Assembly (NCBI RefSeq): GCF_023115445.1
Contig: NZ_JALDUI010000006.1
Coordinates: 45,553-109,552, forward strand
Length of the DNA: 64,000 nt
Direction of reading: 5' to 3'
DNA from: Streptococcus sp. oral taxon 431
GTDB taxonomy: Bacteria; Bacillota; Bacilli; Lactobacillales; Streptococcaceae
Part shown: positions 43,906-54,508 of the stretch, piece by piece
Position numbering within the stretch: the stretch's first letter is position 1
How the letters are laid out: every line of letters starts with the position of its first letter
Made by a program: the position numbers and the translations under genes
The notes under the pieces: model-generated
The model's input: the letters and a program-made list of their open reading frames with translations, nothing else
What the model was told of the DNA's origin: nothing
Databases searched by the model: none

Positions 43906-43940
43906 GCGCTCTTTTAAAGTTAAAGAGTACTGAGGGATAA

Positions 43941-43970
43941 TTGGACAGAATCCAAAAAAAACAGTAAAAT
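43941..43970 (+). promoter_or_regulatory. Promoter of the folate operon
   Basis: TTGGAC (43941-43946), 18-base spacer, TAAAAT (43965-43970). Confidence 0.65.
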
Positions 43971-43999
43971 AGAGGAATACCAATCTAAATGAAATTTGA

Positions 44000-44953
<954 letters not shown>

Positions 44954-44954
44954 G

Positions 44955-46253
44955 ATGAATAAAAACGAAACGAATCAGTGGATTGCCCACTACCGGACAG
45001 ACCAACCGCACTTTGATTTGGAAAGAATGGTAGAGCTTTTAGCTTTACGAGGCAATCCCCATCTTAAGCTTAAGGTTATCCACATTGGTGGAACCAATGG
45101 CAAGGGCTCTACTATAGCCTTTTTGAAGAATATGCTGGAAAAGATGGGGCTAAGAGTTGGAGTCTTTAGCTCACCCTATCTGATTCATTATACCGACCAG
45201 ATTGCCATTGATGGGGAATCTATTCCAGAAGCAAGATTAGAGTCCTTGATGGCGGATTATCGTTCACTACTTGAAGGTGAACACGCTCCTACCTTACAAG
45301 GAACGACAGAATTCGAGATTATCACTGCCATAGCCTATGACTATTTTGCTTCTGAGCAGGTCGATGTGGCGATTATGGAAGTTGGTATGGGCGGACTTTT
45401 GGATAGCACTAATGTCTGTCAACCTATTCTAACAGGCATCACGACTATTGGGTTGGACCATGTAGCGCTTTTAGGGGATAGCTTGGAAGCCATCGCAGAG
45501 CAGAAAGCAGGGATTATCAAACAAGGAATTCCTCTAGTGACTGGTCACATTGTCCCAGAAGCCTTGGCTGTGATAGACCAGATTGCAGAGGAAAAACAGG
45601 CTGCTAGAATTGTTTATGGAAGAGATTATCAGGTAAGCTATCATGAGAGTATTGTCACTGGAGAGGTATTTGACTATACAAGTTCTGTTAGACAAGGTTG
45701 CTTCCAGACAGGATTGCTTGGTTTGCACCAGATAGAGAATGCTGGAATGGCTCTAGCCTTGTTAGATAGCTATTGCCAAGCGACTGGTCGAGAATTGCCA
45801 GATAATGCTTTAGTGGCTCAAGCTTTGGAAGAAACAAGATGGCCTGGACGCTTGGAAGTTGTTTCTAGAGAACCCTTGATGATTTTGGATGGAGCACACA
45901 ATCCTCATGCTATCAAGGCATTGTTGGCTACCTTGAAAGAACGATTTGCGGATTATCATAAGGAAATCCTCTTTACTTGTATCAAAACCAAGGCCTTGGA
46001 GGATATGTTGGACTTGCTAGAAACCTTGCCCGGTACTAAGATTACGCTAACTCATTTTGAGGATAGTCGGGCGACGGATGAAAAAGTCTTGAAAGAGCTG
46101 GCTGATTCTAGAAATCTCAACTACCAAGATTGGCAAGAATTTCTAGATCAAAAATTATCAGAAAATGAAGAGAAAAAAACAGTTAGGATTATCACGGGTT
46201 CATTATACTTTTTAGCCCAAGTGAGAGCCTACCTAATGGAGGGGAAGAATTAG
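44955..46253 (+). CDS. folC: Dihydrofolate/folylpolyglutamate synthase
   Basis: FolC adds glutamate to dihydropteroate and to folates. 432 residues with the ATP loop GGTNGKGST (about 46-54), the Mur-ligase-type [12 protein letters not shown], and C-terminal LDGAHNPHA near 313. It starts one base after the folP stop and stops one base before the folE start. Confidence 0.95.
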   Translation: MNKNETNQWIAHYRTDQPHFDLERMVELLALRGNPHLKLKVIHIGGTNGKGSTIAFLKNMLEKMGLRVGVFSSPYLIHYTDQIAIDGESIPEARLESLMADYRSLLEGEHAPTLQGTTEFEIITAIAYDYFASEQVDVAIMEVGMGGLLDSTNVCQPILTGITTIGLDHVALLGDSLEAIAEQKAGIIKQGIPLVTGHIVPEALAVIDQIAEEKQAARIVYGRDYQVSYHESIVTGEVFDYTSSVRQGCFQTGLLGLHQIENAGMALALLDSYCQATGRELPDNALVAQALEETRWPGRLEVVSREPLMILDGAHNPHAIKALLATLKERFADYHKEILFTCIKTKALEDMLDLLETLPGTKITLTHFEDSRATDEKVLKELADSRNLNYQDWQEFLDQKLSENEEKKTVRIITGSLYFLAQVRAYLMEGKN

Positions 46254-46254
46254 A

Positions 46255-46809
46255 ATGGATACACAAAAGATTGAAGAAGCTGTAAAAATGATTATCGAGG
46301 CAGTTGGTGAGGATGCAAATCGCGAAGGCTTGCAGGAAACACCAGCCCGTGTCGCTCGTATGTACCAAGAGATTTTTTCAGGTCTTGGGGAAACTGCTGA
46401 AGAGCACCTGTCAAAGTCCTTTGAGATTATCGATGACAATATGGTAGTGGAAAAGGATATCTTTTTCCATACTATGTGTGAGCACCACTTCTTGCCATTT
46501 TATGGTAAAGCGCATATTGCCTATATCCCAGATGGCCGTGTGGCAGGCTTGTCTAAGCTAGCTCGTACTGTGGAAGTTTACTCTAAAAAGCCACAGATTC
46601 AAGAGCGTTTGAATATCGAAGTTGCTGATGCCTTGATGGAGTATTTGGGTGCTAAGGGAGCTTTTGTTGTCATCGAAGCAGAGCATATGTGTATGAGTAT
46701 GCGTGGTGTTCGAAAACCAGGAACTGCGACCTTGACTACAGTAGCTCGTGGTCTATTTGAGACAGATAAGGATCTTCGGGATCAGGCTTATCGTCTGATG
46801 GGACTATAA
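46255..46809 (+). CDS. folE: GTP cyclohydrolase I
   Basis: FolE converts GTP to 7,8-dihydroneopterin triphosphate. 184 residues with zinc ligands in MCEHHFLPF (about 74-82) and the conserved HMCMSMRGV (about 143-151). Its product feeds the folate genes here and is also the substrate of QueD, encoded 38 kb upstream. A small hairpin separates it from sulD. Confidence 0.96.
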   Translation: MDTQKIEEAVKMIIEAVGEDANREGLQETPARVARMYQEIFSGLGETAEEHLSKSFEIIDDNMVVEKDIFFHTMCEHHFLPFYGKAHIAYIPDGRVAGLSKLARTVEVYSKKPQIQERLNIEVADALMEYLGAKGAFVVIEAEHMCMSMRGVRKPGTATLTTVARGLFETDKDLRDQAYRLMGL

Positions 46810-46834
46810 AAAATCCGCGTCAAGCGGATTTTTC
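46810..46834 (+). terminator. Hairpin between folE and sulD
   Basis: AAAATCCGC/GCGGATTTTT, a short terminator-like hairpin starting at the end of folE; probably leaky, since sulD follows on the same strand with no other promoter evident. Confidence 0.6.
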
Positions 46835-46849
46835 TAGAAAGGATTAGTT

Positions 46850-47662
46850 ATGGATCAACTGCGAATTAAAGACCTAGAAATTTTCGCCTTTCATGGACTC
46901 TTTCCTAGTGAGAAGGAACTGGGGCAGAAGTTTGTCGTTTCAGCCACCCTATCCTATGATATGACCAAGGCTGCGACAGACTTGGATTTAACTGCTTCTG
47001 TCCATTACGGAGAACTTTGCCAGCAATGGACGACATGGTTTCAGGAAACGAGTGAGAATTTGATTGAAACAGTAGCCTACAAACTAGTAGAGCGTACTTT
47101 TGAGACCTACCCTATCGTTCAAGAGATTGAGCTGGAACTTGAAAAACCTTGGGCGCCTGTCCATTTACCACTAGATACCTGTTCAGTAACCATCCACCGT
47201 CGCAAACAGCGTGCCTTTATCGCTTTAGGAAGCAATATGGGGGATAAGACGGCTAATCTCCAGCAAGCGATTGACAAAATGCAAGCTCGTGGCATCTACA
47301 TTCTCAAAGAGTCTAGTGTGATTAGGACTGAACCTTGGGGTGGTGTGGAGCAGGATAGCTTTGCCAATCAAGTCATTGAAGTGGAAACCTGGTTGCCAGC
47401 TCCAGTCTTGTTAGAAACCTTGTTGGCTATTGAGGCAGAAATGGGTCGGGTCAGAGAGGTTCATTGGGGACCTCGCATGATTGACCTGGATTTGCTTTTT
47501 GTAGAGGACCAGGTCATCTATACAGACGACCTCATCTTGCCTCATCCTTATATTGCTGAGCGCCTCTTTGTTTTAGAGTCTTTACAGGAAATAGCTCCGC
47601 ATTTTATTCATCCAACACTGAAACAACCGATTCGGCACTTGTACCAAGGATTGAAAAAATAA
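46850..47662 (+). CDS. sulD: Bifunctional dihydroneopterin aldolase / HPPK
   Basis: A 270-residue fusion typical of streptococci: FolB domain at residues 1-118 ([21 protein letters not shown]) and FolK pyrophosphokinase at about 120-268 ([23 protein letters not shown]). It carries out the two steps between dihydroneopterin and the pterin pyrophosphate used by FolP. Ribosome site GAAAGGA. Last gene of the operon. Confidence 0.96.
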   Translation: MDQLRIKDLEIFAFHGLFPSEKELGQKFVVSATLSYDMTKAATDLDLTASVHYGELCQQWTTWFQETSENLIETVAYKLVERTFETYPIVQEIELELEKPWAPVHLPLDTCSVTIHRRKQRAFIALGSNMGDKTANLQQAIDKMQARGIYILKESSVIRTEPWGGVEQDSFANQVIEVETWLPAPVLLETLLAIEAEMGRVREVHWGPRMIDLDLLFVEDQVIYTDDLILPHPYIAERLFVLESLQEIAPHFIHPTLKQPIRHLYQGLKK

Positions 47663-47663
47663 G

Positions 47664-47706
47664 AAAACTCTAGTTTCCTAAGTAGATAGAGGAGACTAGA
47701 GTTTTT
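47664..47706. terminator. Bidirectional terminator after sulD
   Basis: AAAACTCTAGTTTCCT pairs imperfectly with AGGAGACTAGAGTTTTT; it lies between two convergent genes. Confidence 0.8.
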
Positions 47707-48022
47707 AAAATAGGTCATTTTCTTCTGGTAGGAGAATGGTTTCCTTCCCATCCATATCCATGACCAGAACTTTAGGTGGATAGAGTGGGTCAAAGGGATG
47801 ATTGAAGTCGAAGTCAATCGTTGTTGGTAGATGTTGACTAGAAAAACGAAAAGTGATGGAGCCTTCATGATTCAAAAGTCGAAATTCCAATTCATCTTCT
47901 AGCTCAAAAACATGCTTTAAAAAATGATCGATTATATACCAGATTGAGTCGATAACATCGTCGGGTAAATTGGTCACCACACCGAAACTGGCACATCGTC
48001 TATGAGAATCTGTAAAAGCCAT
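47705..48022 (-). CDS. DUF960 family protein
   Basis: A 105-residue acidic soluble protein. The block RCASFGVVTNLPDDVIDSIWYIIDHFLKHVFELEDELEF identifies DUF960, a small family from Firmicutes without known function. Monocistronic, convergent with sulD and divergent from ccpA. Start at 48022, ribosome site GGAGATAGGG. Confidence 0.75.
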   Translation of the reverse strand: MAFTDSHRRCASFGVVTNLPDDVIDSIWYIIDHFLKHVFELEDELEFRLLNHEGSITFRFSSQHLPTTIDFDFNHPFDPLYPPKVLVMDMDGKETILLPEENDLF

Positions 48023-48147
48023 CCCTATCTCCTAATTGATTTTTTTATTATCATACTGCAAACTGCTAGAAAAATCAAGAAAAGTCAACTACCTTTAAAA
48101 AGATGAGAATGATTTTGAAATTTTTTCAACGAATCTTCATCAAACGC

Positions 48148-48176
48148 TTGAAAATGCTTACAATTAGTGGTAAAAT
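48148..48176 (+). promoter_or_regulatory. ccpA promoter
   Basis: TTGAAA (48148-48153), 17-base spacer ending TGG, TAAAAT (48171-48176); an extended -10 form. Confidence 0.7.
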
Positions 48177-48227
48177 GAGAACAGTGGAATCATGAAAACA
48201 AAATTTTCAAAGTAGAAAGGAAACGGA

Positions 48228-49235
48228 ATGAACACAGATGATACAGTAACAATTTATGACGTTGCCCGAGAAGCGGGAGTGTCAATGGCGACTGTCAGCC
48301 GTGTTGTCAATGGCAATAAAAATGTTAAAGAAAATACTCGAAAGAAAGTCTTAGAGGTTATTGAACGTCTAGATTATCGTCCTAATGCAGTAGCACGTGG
48401 TCTAGCAAGCAAGAAAACGACAACAGTTGGAGTCGTCATTCCAGATATCACAAATACTTATTTCTCTGCCCTTGCTAAAGGGATTGACGATATCGCGGAG
48501 ATGTACAAATACAACATCGTCCTTGCCAATAGTGATGAGGATGATGAAAAGGAAGTATCTGTGGTCAATACTCTCTTTTCTAAACAGGTGGATGGCGTTA
48601 TCTTCATGGGTTATCATTTAACTGAGAAGATTCGCTCAGAGTTTTCACGCTCACGCACACCTGTCGTTCTTGCAGGAACAGTAGACGTAGAACACCAACT
48701 TCCAAGTGTCAATATTGACTATAAACATGCTACAGTTGATGCAGTCCGTCATCTTTTGAAGCGAAACAAAAAAATTGCCTTCGTTAGTGGACCATTAGTG
48801 GATGATATTAATGGCAAGATTCGCTTAGCTGGCTACAAAGATGCCTTAAAAGAAGCGGGAATCAACTACAGTGAAGGTCTTGTTTTCGAATCAAAATACC
48901 GTTATGACGATGGCTATGCCTTGGCAGAACGTTTGATTTCTTCTAAAGCAACAGCAGCGATTGTAACAGGAGATGAACTGGCAGCAGGTGTGTTGAACGG
49001 ACTTGCTGACAAGGGAGTTTCTGTACCAGAAGACTTTGAAATTATCACCAGTGATGATTCGCAAATCGCGCGTTACACTCGTCCAAACCTAACCACCATT
49101 GCGCAACCTTTGTATGACCTCGGTGCTATTAGTATGCGTATGTTGACAAAGATTATGCATAAGGAAGAGTTAGAAGAGCGTGAAGTTCTTTTGCCACATG
49201 GTTTGGTAGAACGTCATTCAACTCGTAAAGATTAA
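48228..49235 (+). CDS. ccpA: Catabolite control protein A
   Basis: LacI-family master regulator of carbon catabolite control. 335 residues: LacI helix-turn-helix TIYDVAREAGVSMATVSRVVNGN (about residues 6-28) and hinge helix RPNAVARGLA, then a periplasmic-binding-like core that binds HPr-Ser-P. CcpA with HPr-Ser-P binds cre sites, three of which lie at surface glycosidase genes in this window. Ribosome site AAAGGAAACGG. Ended by a strong terminator. Confidence 0.95.
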   Translation: MNTDDTVTIYDVAREAGVSMATVSRVVNGNKNVKENTRKKVLEVIERLDYRPNAVARGLASKKTTTVGVVIPDITNTYFSALAKGIDDIAEMYKYNIVLANSDEDDEKEVSVVNTLFSKQVDGVIFMGYHLTEKIRSEFSRSRTPVVLAGTVDVEHQLPSVNIDYKHATVDAVRHLLKRNKKIAFVSGPLVDDINGKIRLAGYKDALKEAGINYSEGLVFESKYRYDDGYALAERLISSKATAAIVTGDELAAGVLNGLADKGVSVPEDFEIITSDDSQIARYTRPNLTTIAQPLYDLGAISMRMLTKIMHKEELEEREVLLPHGLVERHSTRKD

Positions 49236-49241
49236 CAAGAA

Positions 49242-49273
49242 GAGGTCGGGATAAAAATCCCGACCTCGCTTTT
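49242..49273 (+). terminator. Terminator of ccpA
   Basis: GAGGTCGGGAT/ATCCCGACCTC perfect 11-bp stem followed by GCTTTTT. Confidence 0.92.
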
Positions 49274-49388
49274 TAGTAGCAGAAACTTTTTGGTCAATAG
49301 TTCAAGCATTAAGTTGGTGGTTGGAAGCTCTCGGAGTGAACTAGAAAACAAGACTTGATCTAGTAATTTCTATCTCACCGACTTTTTT

Positions 49389-49539
49389 ATACTCAATGAA
49401 AATCAAAGAGCAAACTAAGAAACTAGCCGCAGGTTGCTCAAAGCACTGCTTTGAGGTTGTAGATGAAACTGACGAAGTCAGTAACCATACCTACGGCAAG
49501 GCGACGTTGACGAGGTTTGAAGAGATTTTCGAAGAGTAT
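49389..49539 (-). repeat. BOX element (minus orientation)
   Basis: From ATACTCAATGAAAATC to TTTTCGAAGAGTAT, with one boxB and a boxA holding CTACGGCAAGGCGACGTTGACG, nearly identical to the BOXA1R primer. The boxA end meets the stop codon of the asparaginase gene. Confidence 0.95.
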
Positions 49540-50501
49540 TATCCTTCCATATAGGCTCGTAATTCCTCTCCTCTAAGGCCAGCATTGATAGCAATGAGGA
49601 GTTTGAGACGGGCCTTTTGAGCGTTTAACTCTTTGACAAAGAAAACACCAGCATTTTGCAGGCAAACGCCACCTCCCTCGTAGGCATAGACAGGTTCGGC
49701 AATCCCGTTAAAACAACGAGAGACCAAGGCGATTGGGAGTCCTTCTTGGATAAGGGCGTTCAATTTTTGTGCTGTTTCCTTGGGAACATTTCCAGCACCA
49801 AAAGCCTGAATAATAAGTCCATCCAGTTGATCAACGGGAAGTAAATCGAGGAGTTCTTCTGTCATACCGGCATAGACAGGGATAATAGGGACCAAGCCTT
49901 GAATCTTATCTAGGTCAAAACGAACACGGGGTTCAGCTGTTTTAAAGTAGAGAATCTCGTGTTTCATGATGAGCCCAAGAGGGCCGTGGGTTGGCGTTTG
50001 AAAGGTGCTAACATTTGTCGTGTGCGTCTTGGTCACATACTTAGCAGCGTGAATCTCGTCATTCATCACGACCAAGACACCCTTATCAGCAGCCTTATCG
50101 TCACTCGCGACGCGTAGGGCACTGAGATAATTGTAGACACCATCGCTTCCAAGTTCGTTGGAACTACGCATGGCCCCTGTTAGTACGATCGGTTTGTGAG
50201 GAACTTCCATAGTGTCAAGGAAATAGGCAGTTTCTTCCAAGGTATCTGTCCCATGTGTAATCACGAAACCGTCATAATGATCAGCCTCTTCTTTAATTTT
50301 TTGATAAAGAGCCAGCATATGCTTGGGTTTAATATGGGGACTTGGCAGATTAAAAAAGTCGAGAGCATGGACTTCAACTCCCTCAAGTGGATTGGATACA
50401 TGATTCATAGGGTTGTCTTGACTAGTCACAACAGCGCCAGAGTCATCGGCTTGCATGGAAATAGTACCACCCGTATGTAAAACAAGGATTTTCTTAGGCA
50501 T
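49539..50501 (-). CDS. ansA: Type I L-asparaginase
   Basis: A 320-residue cytosolic asparaginase. The two catalytic threonine sites are visible: LHTGGTISMQ (about 8-17) and THGTDTLEET (about 84-93). It hydrolyses asparagine to aspartate and ammonia. No signal peptide, as expected for type I. The BOX element meets the stop codon. The divergent HAD gene starts 65 bases away. Confidence 0.92.
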   Translation of the reverse strand: MPKKILVLHTGGTISMQADDSGAVVTSQDNPMNHVSNPLEGVEVHALDFFNLPSPHIKPKHMLALYQKIKEEADHYDGFVITHGTDTLEETAYFLDTMEVPHKPIVLTGAMRSSNELGSDGVYNYLSALRVASDDKAADKGVLVVMNDEIHAAKYVTKTHTTNVSTFQTPTHGPLGLIMKHEILYFKTAEPRVRFDLDKIQGLVPIIPVYAGMTEELLDLLPVDQLDGLIIQAFGAGNVPKETAQKLNALIQEGLPIALVSRCFNGIAEPVYAYEGGGVCLQNAGVFFVKELNAQKARLKLLIAINAGLRGEELRAYMEG

Positions 50502-50566
50502 GATTTACTCACTCTTTCTGAAATGTGGTATAATCATTGTATCACAAAAGGGGAGATTGAGGTAGG

Positions 50567-51958
50567 ATGGAAGTCAAAGCTGTTTTTTTTGATATCGATG
50601 GAACACTGGTCAACGATCGCAAGAGTGTTTTGAAATCCACTAAGGACGCGATTAAGATTGTGAAGGACCAGGGAGTGCTTGTTGGAGTAGCGACAGGGCG
50701 AGGACCTTTTTTTGTTAAGGATTTAATGGATGATTTAGATCTGGATTTTGCCGTAACCTATAACGGCCAATATATCTTTAATAAAGACAGAGTCTTGTTT
50801 ACAAGTCCTCTTTCCAAATCTCATTTACGGCAGTTGATAGCCTATGCTAAAAAAGAGGGCAAGGAAATTGCTTTGGGGACCAAGGATGCCATGCTGGGTT
50901 CAAAAATCATGTCTTTTGGCCTAGGTTCTTTTTCACAAAGAGTGAGTCGTTTTGTCCCCTCTATGTTGACTCGTACAGTTAGTCATTCCTTTAATCGAAT
51001 GGTGAGTAAGGTCGTTCCTCAAAAGGAAGAAGATCTGCTCCAGTTGATGAATCAGCCCATTTATCAAGTTTTGATGCTAATGACGCCAGAAGAATCTGAG
51101 AAAGCAGCAGCTGATTTTCAAGACTTGAAATTGACTCGTAGCAATCCTTTTGCAGCCGATGTCATAAATCAAGGAAATTCCAAGCTAGAAGGAATTCGCC
51201 GAGTCGGAAAAGAGTATGGTTTTGATCTCAATCAAGTCATGGCATTTGGTGACTCTGACAATGACCTAGAGATGCTGGCGGGTGTTGGGATGTCAGTCGC
51301 TATGGGCAATGGTAGTAGCAGTGTCAAGGAAGTCGCTAAGCATATTACAACCAGCAACCAGCAAGATGGGATTCATAAGGCCTTGGAACATTTTGGTGTT
51401 TTGGCTTCAGAAAAAGTCTTTGTCAGCCGTGATTACCATTTTAATAAGGTCAAGACCTTCCACCACATGATGGATGAACGAACTCAGGAAGAGCCACAAG
51501 CTTGGGACTTAGAAGATGCAGCCCATAGAGCAGGATTTAAGATAGAAGAATTGGTGGAATTTGTTAGAGCTGCTAGCTCTTCTGAGGAAGACTTCGAACA
51601 GGCAATCGGACAGTTACACCAAGCTCTTGATCAAGCAGCAGAGAAAGTAGTCAAGAAGACACCTGCTAAGCAAGATTTGGTAGGACAAGTAGATGCCTTG
51701 ATAGACACCCTATACTTCACCTATGGTAGCTTTGTTTTGATGGGGGTGGATCCAGAGCGGATTTTTGACATTGTCCATCAAGCAAATATGGGTAAAATGT
51801 TCCCTGATGGAAAAGCTCATTTTGACCCAGTGACCCACAAAATCCTAAAACCAGATGACTGGGAAGAAAAATACGCTCCAGAACCAGCCATTAAAAAGGA
51901 AATTGAGCGTCAGATAAAGGCCTATGAACGCCACAAGGAAAGAGCTGATAAGAAGTAG
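50567..51958 (+). CDS. Cof-type HAD phosphatase fused to a MazG/PRA-PH-like domain
   Basis: A 463-residue two-domain protein. Residues 1-270 form a Cof-type HAD-IIB phosphatase: motif I FFDIDGTLV (8-16), motif II VATGRG near 45, a lysine in NSKLEG and motif IV FGDSDNDLEML near 227. Residues 285-463 are helical and resemble the all-alpha NTP pyrophosphatase superfamily, with EELVEFVRAASSSEEDFEQA and VDALIDTLYFTYG supplying the E-x-x-E and D-x-x-x-D acid pairs. A nucleotide-cleaning role is inferred; the substrate is unknown. Transcribed divergently from asparaginase. Confidence 0.85.
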   Translation: MEVKAVFFDIDGTLVNDRKSVLKSTKDAIKIVKDQGVLVGVATGRGPFFVKDLMDDLDLDFAVTYNGQYIFNKDRVLFTSPLSKSHLRQLIAYAKKEGKEIALGTKDAMLGSKIMSFGLGSFSQRVSRFVPSMLTRTVSHSFNRMVSKVVPQKEEDLLQLMNQPIYQVLMLMTPEESEKAAADFQDLKLTRSNPFAADVINQGNSKLEGIRRVGKEYGFDLNQVMAFGDSDNDLEMLAGVGMSVAMGNGSSSVKEVAKHITTSNQQDGIHKALEHFGVLASEKVFVSRDYHFNKVKTFHHMMDERTQEEPQAWDLEDAAHRAGFKIEELVEFVRAASSSEEDFEQAIGQLHQALDQAAEKVVKKTPAKQDLVGQVDALIDTLYFTYGSFVLMGVDPERIFDIVHQANMGKMFPDGKAHFDPVTHKILKPDDWEEKYAPEPAIKKEIERQIKAYERHKERADKK

Positions 51959-52023
51959 GCGGTAGGAAAGGAAGACTTGAATGATGTTTTTATTTCCTAG
52001 CTCCAACTACGACATCAACAATT

Positions 52024-52131
52024 TATAATTGGTTGAATCTAGAATAGTACACTACGAATTCTAAAAAAACTTCTAGAAATTAAGTTGGCTTTCCCAATCT
52101 CTTTGTTCACATCTTAATTCAATCTATTATA
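52024..52131. repeat. RUP element
   Basis: 108 bp with terminal inverted repeats (TATAATTGGTTGAA and TTCAATCTATTATA) and the interior GAATCTAGAATAGTA...CTTCTAGAAAT...TTGACTTTC-like sequence shared with a second copy at 58711. RUPs are thought to be moved by IS630-type transposase. Confidence 0.85.
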
Positions 52132-52140
52132 TAAAAAAGA

Positions 52141-52178
52141 AATGAGGTTAGGAGAAAAATCCCAACCTCATTTCTTTT
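52141..52178. terminator. Bidirectional terminator between HAD gene and uspA
   Basis: AAATGAGGTT...AACCTCATTT stem with T run; on the minus strand it ends the Usp gene. Confidence 0.85.
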
Positions 52179-52181
52179 TTA

Positions 52182-52634
52182 TTACAAAGTTTTATCCTTA
52201 TCTCTGACGACGAGAAGATCAACGCTGGTATGGCGTAGGATATATTCTGATGAAGAACCAACTAGCAGACGCTCAAAGGCATTGAGTCCTGTTGCTCCAA
52301 CTAAAATCAAATCAACCTTTTCTTTGTCTGGAATTGTTTTAGCTAAGAGAGTTTTAGGATTTCCCATCTCAATAACAACTTTAATGTCTGTGAGCCCAGC
52401 ATCTTTTGCACGCTTTTCATATTCAGCCATCAAATCGTTGGCCTCGACTTGCAATTCTTCGTAAACTTCGGCATCAAATGTTGAGATGCTTTGAAGAGCA
52501 CGTGTGTCAATGACATGAGCAATAGTTAGTTTTGCCTGGTTACGCAGTGCTGAATGAACCCCTTTGATGAAAGCCAAGTCAGCTTCCTTAGAACCGTCAA
52601 CTGCTACCATGATATTTTCATAACGTTGTGTCAT
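52182..52634 (-). CDS. Universal stress protein, UspA family
   Basis: A 150-residue Usp domain with the ATP-binding signature GATGLNAFERLLVGSSSEYI (about residues 117-136; G-2x-G-9x-G-S) and N-terminal IMVAVDGSKEA. Members bind ATP and support stress survival. The start at 52634 follows GGAGG; the frame continues upstream but through a promoter. Divergent from the phosphoesterase gene. Confidence 0.93.
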   Translation of the reverse strand: MTQRYENIMVAVDGSKEADLAFIKGVHSALRNQAKLTIAHVIDTRALQSISTFDAEVYEELQVEANDLMAEYEKRAKDAGLTDIKVVIEMGNPKTLLAKTIPDKEKVDLILVGATGLNAFERLLVGSSSEYILRHTSVDLLVVRDKDKTL

Positions 52635-52723
52635 AGCAAAAACCTCCTCATTCTTATTACCTTCATTGTAGTCCTTTTCACTAAAAAAGTAAAGTAAAAA
52701 ACGATAGAAAAGATAGGTGCTTT

Positions 52724-52751
52724 TTGACTTTGACTTGGAGTTTGTTATAAT
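52724..52751 (+). promoter_or_regulatory. Promoter of the phosphoesterase gene
   Basis: TTGACT (52724-52729), 16 bases, TATAAT (52746-52751). Confidence 0.75.
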
Positions 52752-52779
52752 AAAAATAGAAAAGCTAAGAGGAAAAGAT

Positions 52780-53619
52780 ATGACAAAAATCGCAGTATTA
52801 TCAGATATACATGGCAATACAACAGCCTTAGAGGCTGTTCTGGCAGATGCCCAGAAGGCGGGGGTTGATGAGTATTGGCTCTTAGGAGATATCCTCATGC
52901 CTGGAACAGGACGAAAAAATATTCTCCAGAGATTGGACACTTTACCCATTACTCTTAGAGTTCTGGGAAATTGGGAAGATAGTCTTTGGCGAGCCTGTCA
53001 TCGCAAGTTAGATGAAAGCAGACCGAGCCATCGCTATCTCTTGCGCCAGTGTCAGTATATTATGGAAGAAATTAGTAGCCAAGAGATTGAGGCACTGCAG
53101 GACTATCCTTTGCAAGTGCATCGCCAGTTTGGAGATCTGAAGCTAGGGATTAGTCATCACTTGCCTGATAAAAACTGGGGAAGAGAGCTGATTCATCTTG
53201 GTAAGCAAGAGGATTTTGATCGTCTTGTCACCAATCCAGATTGCGATATTGCCATTTATGGTCATATCCATCAGCAGTTTCTTCGTTATGGTAGTGGTGG
53301 CCAGCTTATCCTGAATCCAGGTTCGATTGGGCAACCCTTCTTTTTATCTGGGAATTTACGCAAAGACTTGCGGGCCCAATACATGATCTTAGAATTTGAC
53401 GAAAAAGGTTTAAAAGATGCTGATTTTCGTCGTGTCGATTATGATATTGAGGCAGAATTACAGCTAGCCAAAGACTTACAATTACCCTACTACCAAGTTT
53501 ATTATGAAAGTTTGGTTAATGGGATTCACCATACCCACAATCAGGACTTGTTGCACGAAATCGCTCAGAGTCAAGGACATGATGTTGAATTGGATGACTG
53601 GCTTAGTGGTAACTCTTGA
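52780..53619 (+). CDS. Metallophosphoesterase
   Basis: A 279-residue calcineurin-like phosphoesterase: metal motifs LSDIHGNTTAL (7-17), LLGDILMPG, LGNWED, and YGHIHQQF with LNPGSIGQP further on. The fold core spans residues 1-215; the C-terminal 60 residues are extra. The ATG at 52780 follows AGAGGAAAAG. Substrate unknown; YfcE-like phosphodiesterases are the nearest group. Confidence 0.88.
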   Translation: MTKIAVLSDIHGNTTALEAVLADAQKAGVDEYWLLGDILMPGTGRKNILQRLDTLPITLRVLGNWEDSLWRACHRKLDESRPSHRYLLRQCQYIMEEISSQEIEALQDYPLQVHRQFGDLKLGISHHLPDKNWGRELIHLGKQEDFDRLVTNPDCDIAIYGHIHQQFLRYGSGGQLILNPGSIGQPFFLSGNLRKDLRAQYMILEFDEKGLKDADFRRVDYDIEAELQLAKDLQLPYYQVYYESLVNGIHHTHNQDLLHEIAQSQGHDVELDDWLSGNS

Positions 53620-53643
53620 CATTACAACTAGAAGAGATATAAT
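53616..53643 (+). promoter_or_regulatory. Promoter of the Rrf2 regulator gene
   Basis: Perfect TTGACA (53616-53621) and TATAAT (53638-53643), 16 bases apart, overlapping the stop of the preceding gene. Confidence 0.85.
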
Positions 53644-53690
53644 AAACTTAAGAAAAGAAGGAACTAATCTGACGAAAAAAGGAGAAGAGG

Positions 53691-54128
53691 ATGCAAATTT
53701 CAAGCCGATTTACCATTGCGACCCATATGTTGATCATCATTGCCCTAAAAGGGAAGGAAAGCAAGGTGACTAGTGATTTTCTAGCTAGTAGTGTTGGAGT
53801 CAATCCTGTCATTATCCGTAAGACCTTATCTCAACTGAAAAAGGCGGAGTTGATCTCAGTTGCGCGTGGAACTGGTGGAGCAGAGATTATCAAAAATCTT
53901 GAGGATATCAGTCTTTTGGATATTTATCAAGCGGTCGAATGCCTTGGAAAAACTGGACAACTCTTTAGTTTTCATGATAATCCCAATCCAGCCTGTCCAG
54001 TTGGCGCAAATATCCACGGGGTTTTAGATGAGAAATTACAAAAGATTCAGCTAGCCATGGAGCAGGAGCTGAGCCAAACCAGTCTTGCTCAAGTGGTGGC
54101 AGATGCAGAAGCAAGGATGGAGAAATAA
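53691..54128 (+). CDS. Rrf2-family transcriptional regulator
   Basis: A 145-residue Rrf2 protein: winged helix at residues 1-60 (SRFTIATHMLIIIA, FLASSVGVNPVIIRKTLSQLKKAELI, GTGGAEI) and a C-terminal dimer helix. Only two cysteines are present (VECLG and NPACPVG), not the three of iron-sulfur IscR types, so it is closer to YwnA-like members. Target unknown. It has a consensus promoter of its own. Confidence 0.88.
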   Translation: MQISSRFTIATHMLIIIALKGKESKVTSDFLASSVGVNPVIIRKTLSQLKKAELISVARGTGGAEIIKNLEDISLLDIYQAVECLGKTGQLFSFHDNPNPACPVGANIHGVLDEKLQKIQLAMEQELSQTSLAQVVADAEARMEK

Positions 54129-54380
54129 GAGCTTCTAGAAAGAGGCAGAACCTAGACATACCCTATCAGTAATAAAAAAATTGTCCTTATAGAGGTTGGA
54201 TACTATATAGTAAAAATTCTTAGAAATGTTGACATAATGCTATTTTTAAGAGTTTTTTATTTTCTCTAGTAAAAGAAAGAGATTGAAGCAAATTGATCAA
54301 AATGAACCTTTTTTTAAATCTGAAGAGGAGAGACACAAACATAATTTTAGTAGAATATTGAGTATAAATCTTTCCACAAT

Positions 54381-54431
54381 AAAACGCATATTATCAAGTT
54401 TTTTTAAACATCTGAATAATATGCGTTTTTC
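54381..54431 (-). terminator. Hairpin downstream of spuA (unit also seen at 59021)
   Basis: AAAACGCATATTAT and its exact complement ATAATATGCGTTTT (14 bp) with T runs; lies about 80 bases after the spuA stop. The rest of the 54129-54508 spacer shows no gene I accept. Confidence 0.7.
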
Positions 54432-54508
54432 TGATTTTAAAGACTTTTCTCCCAGCCTCTTTTTACATGTTTTTCTATCAAGTTGCTGGATTTATAGAGT
54501 CCTTGCTT

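Noticed and set aside
48120..48180. cre site autoregulating ccpA (CAAACGCTTG)
   Set aside because: Only the central bases fit the consensus; too many mismatches in the arms to call.
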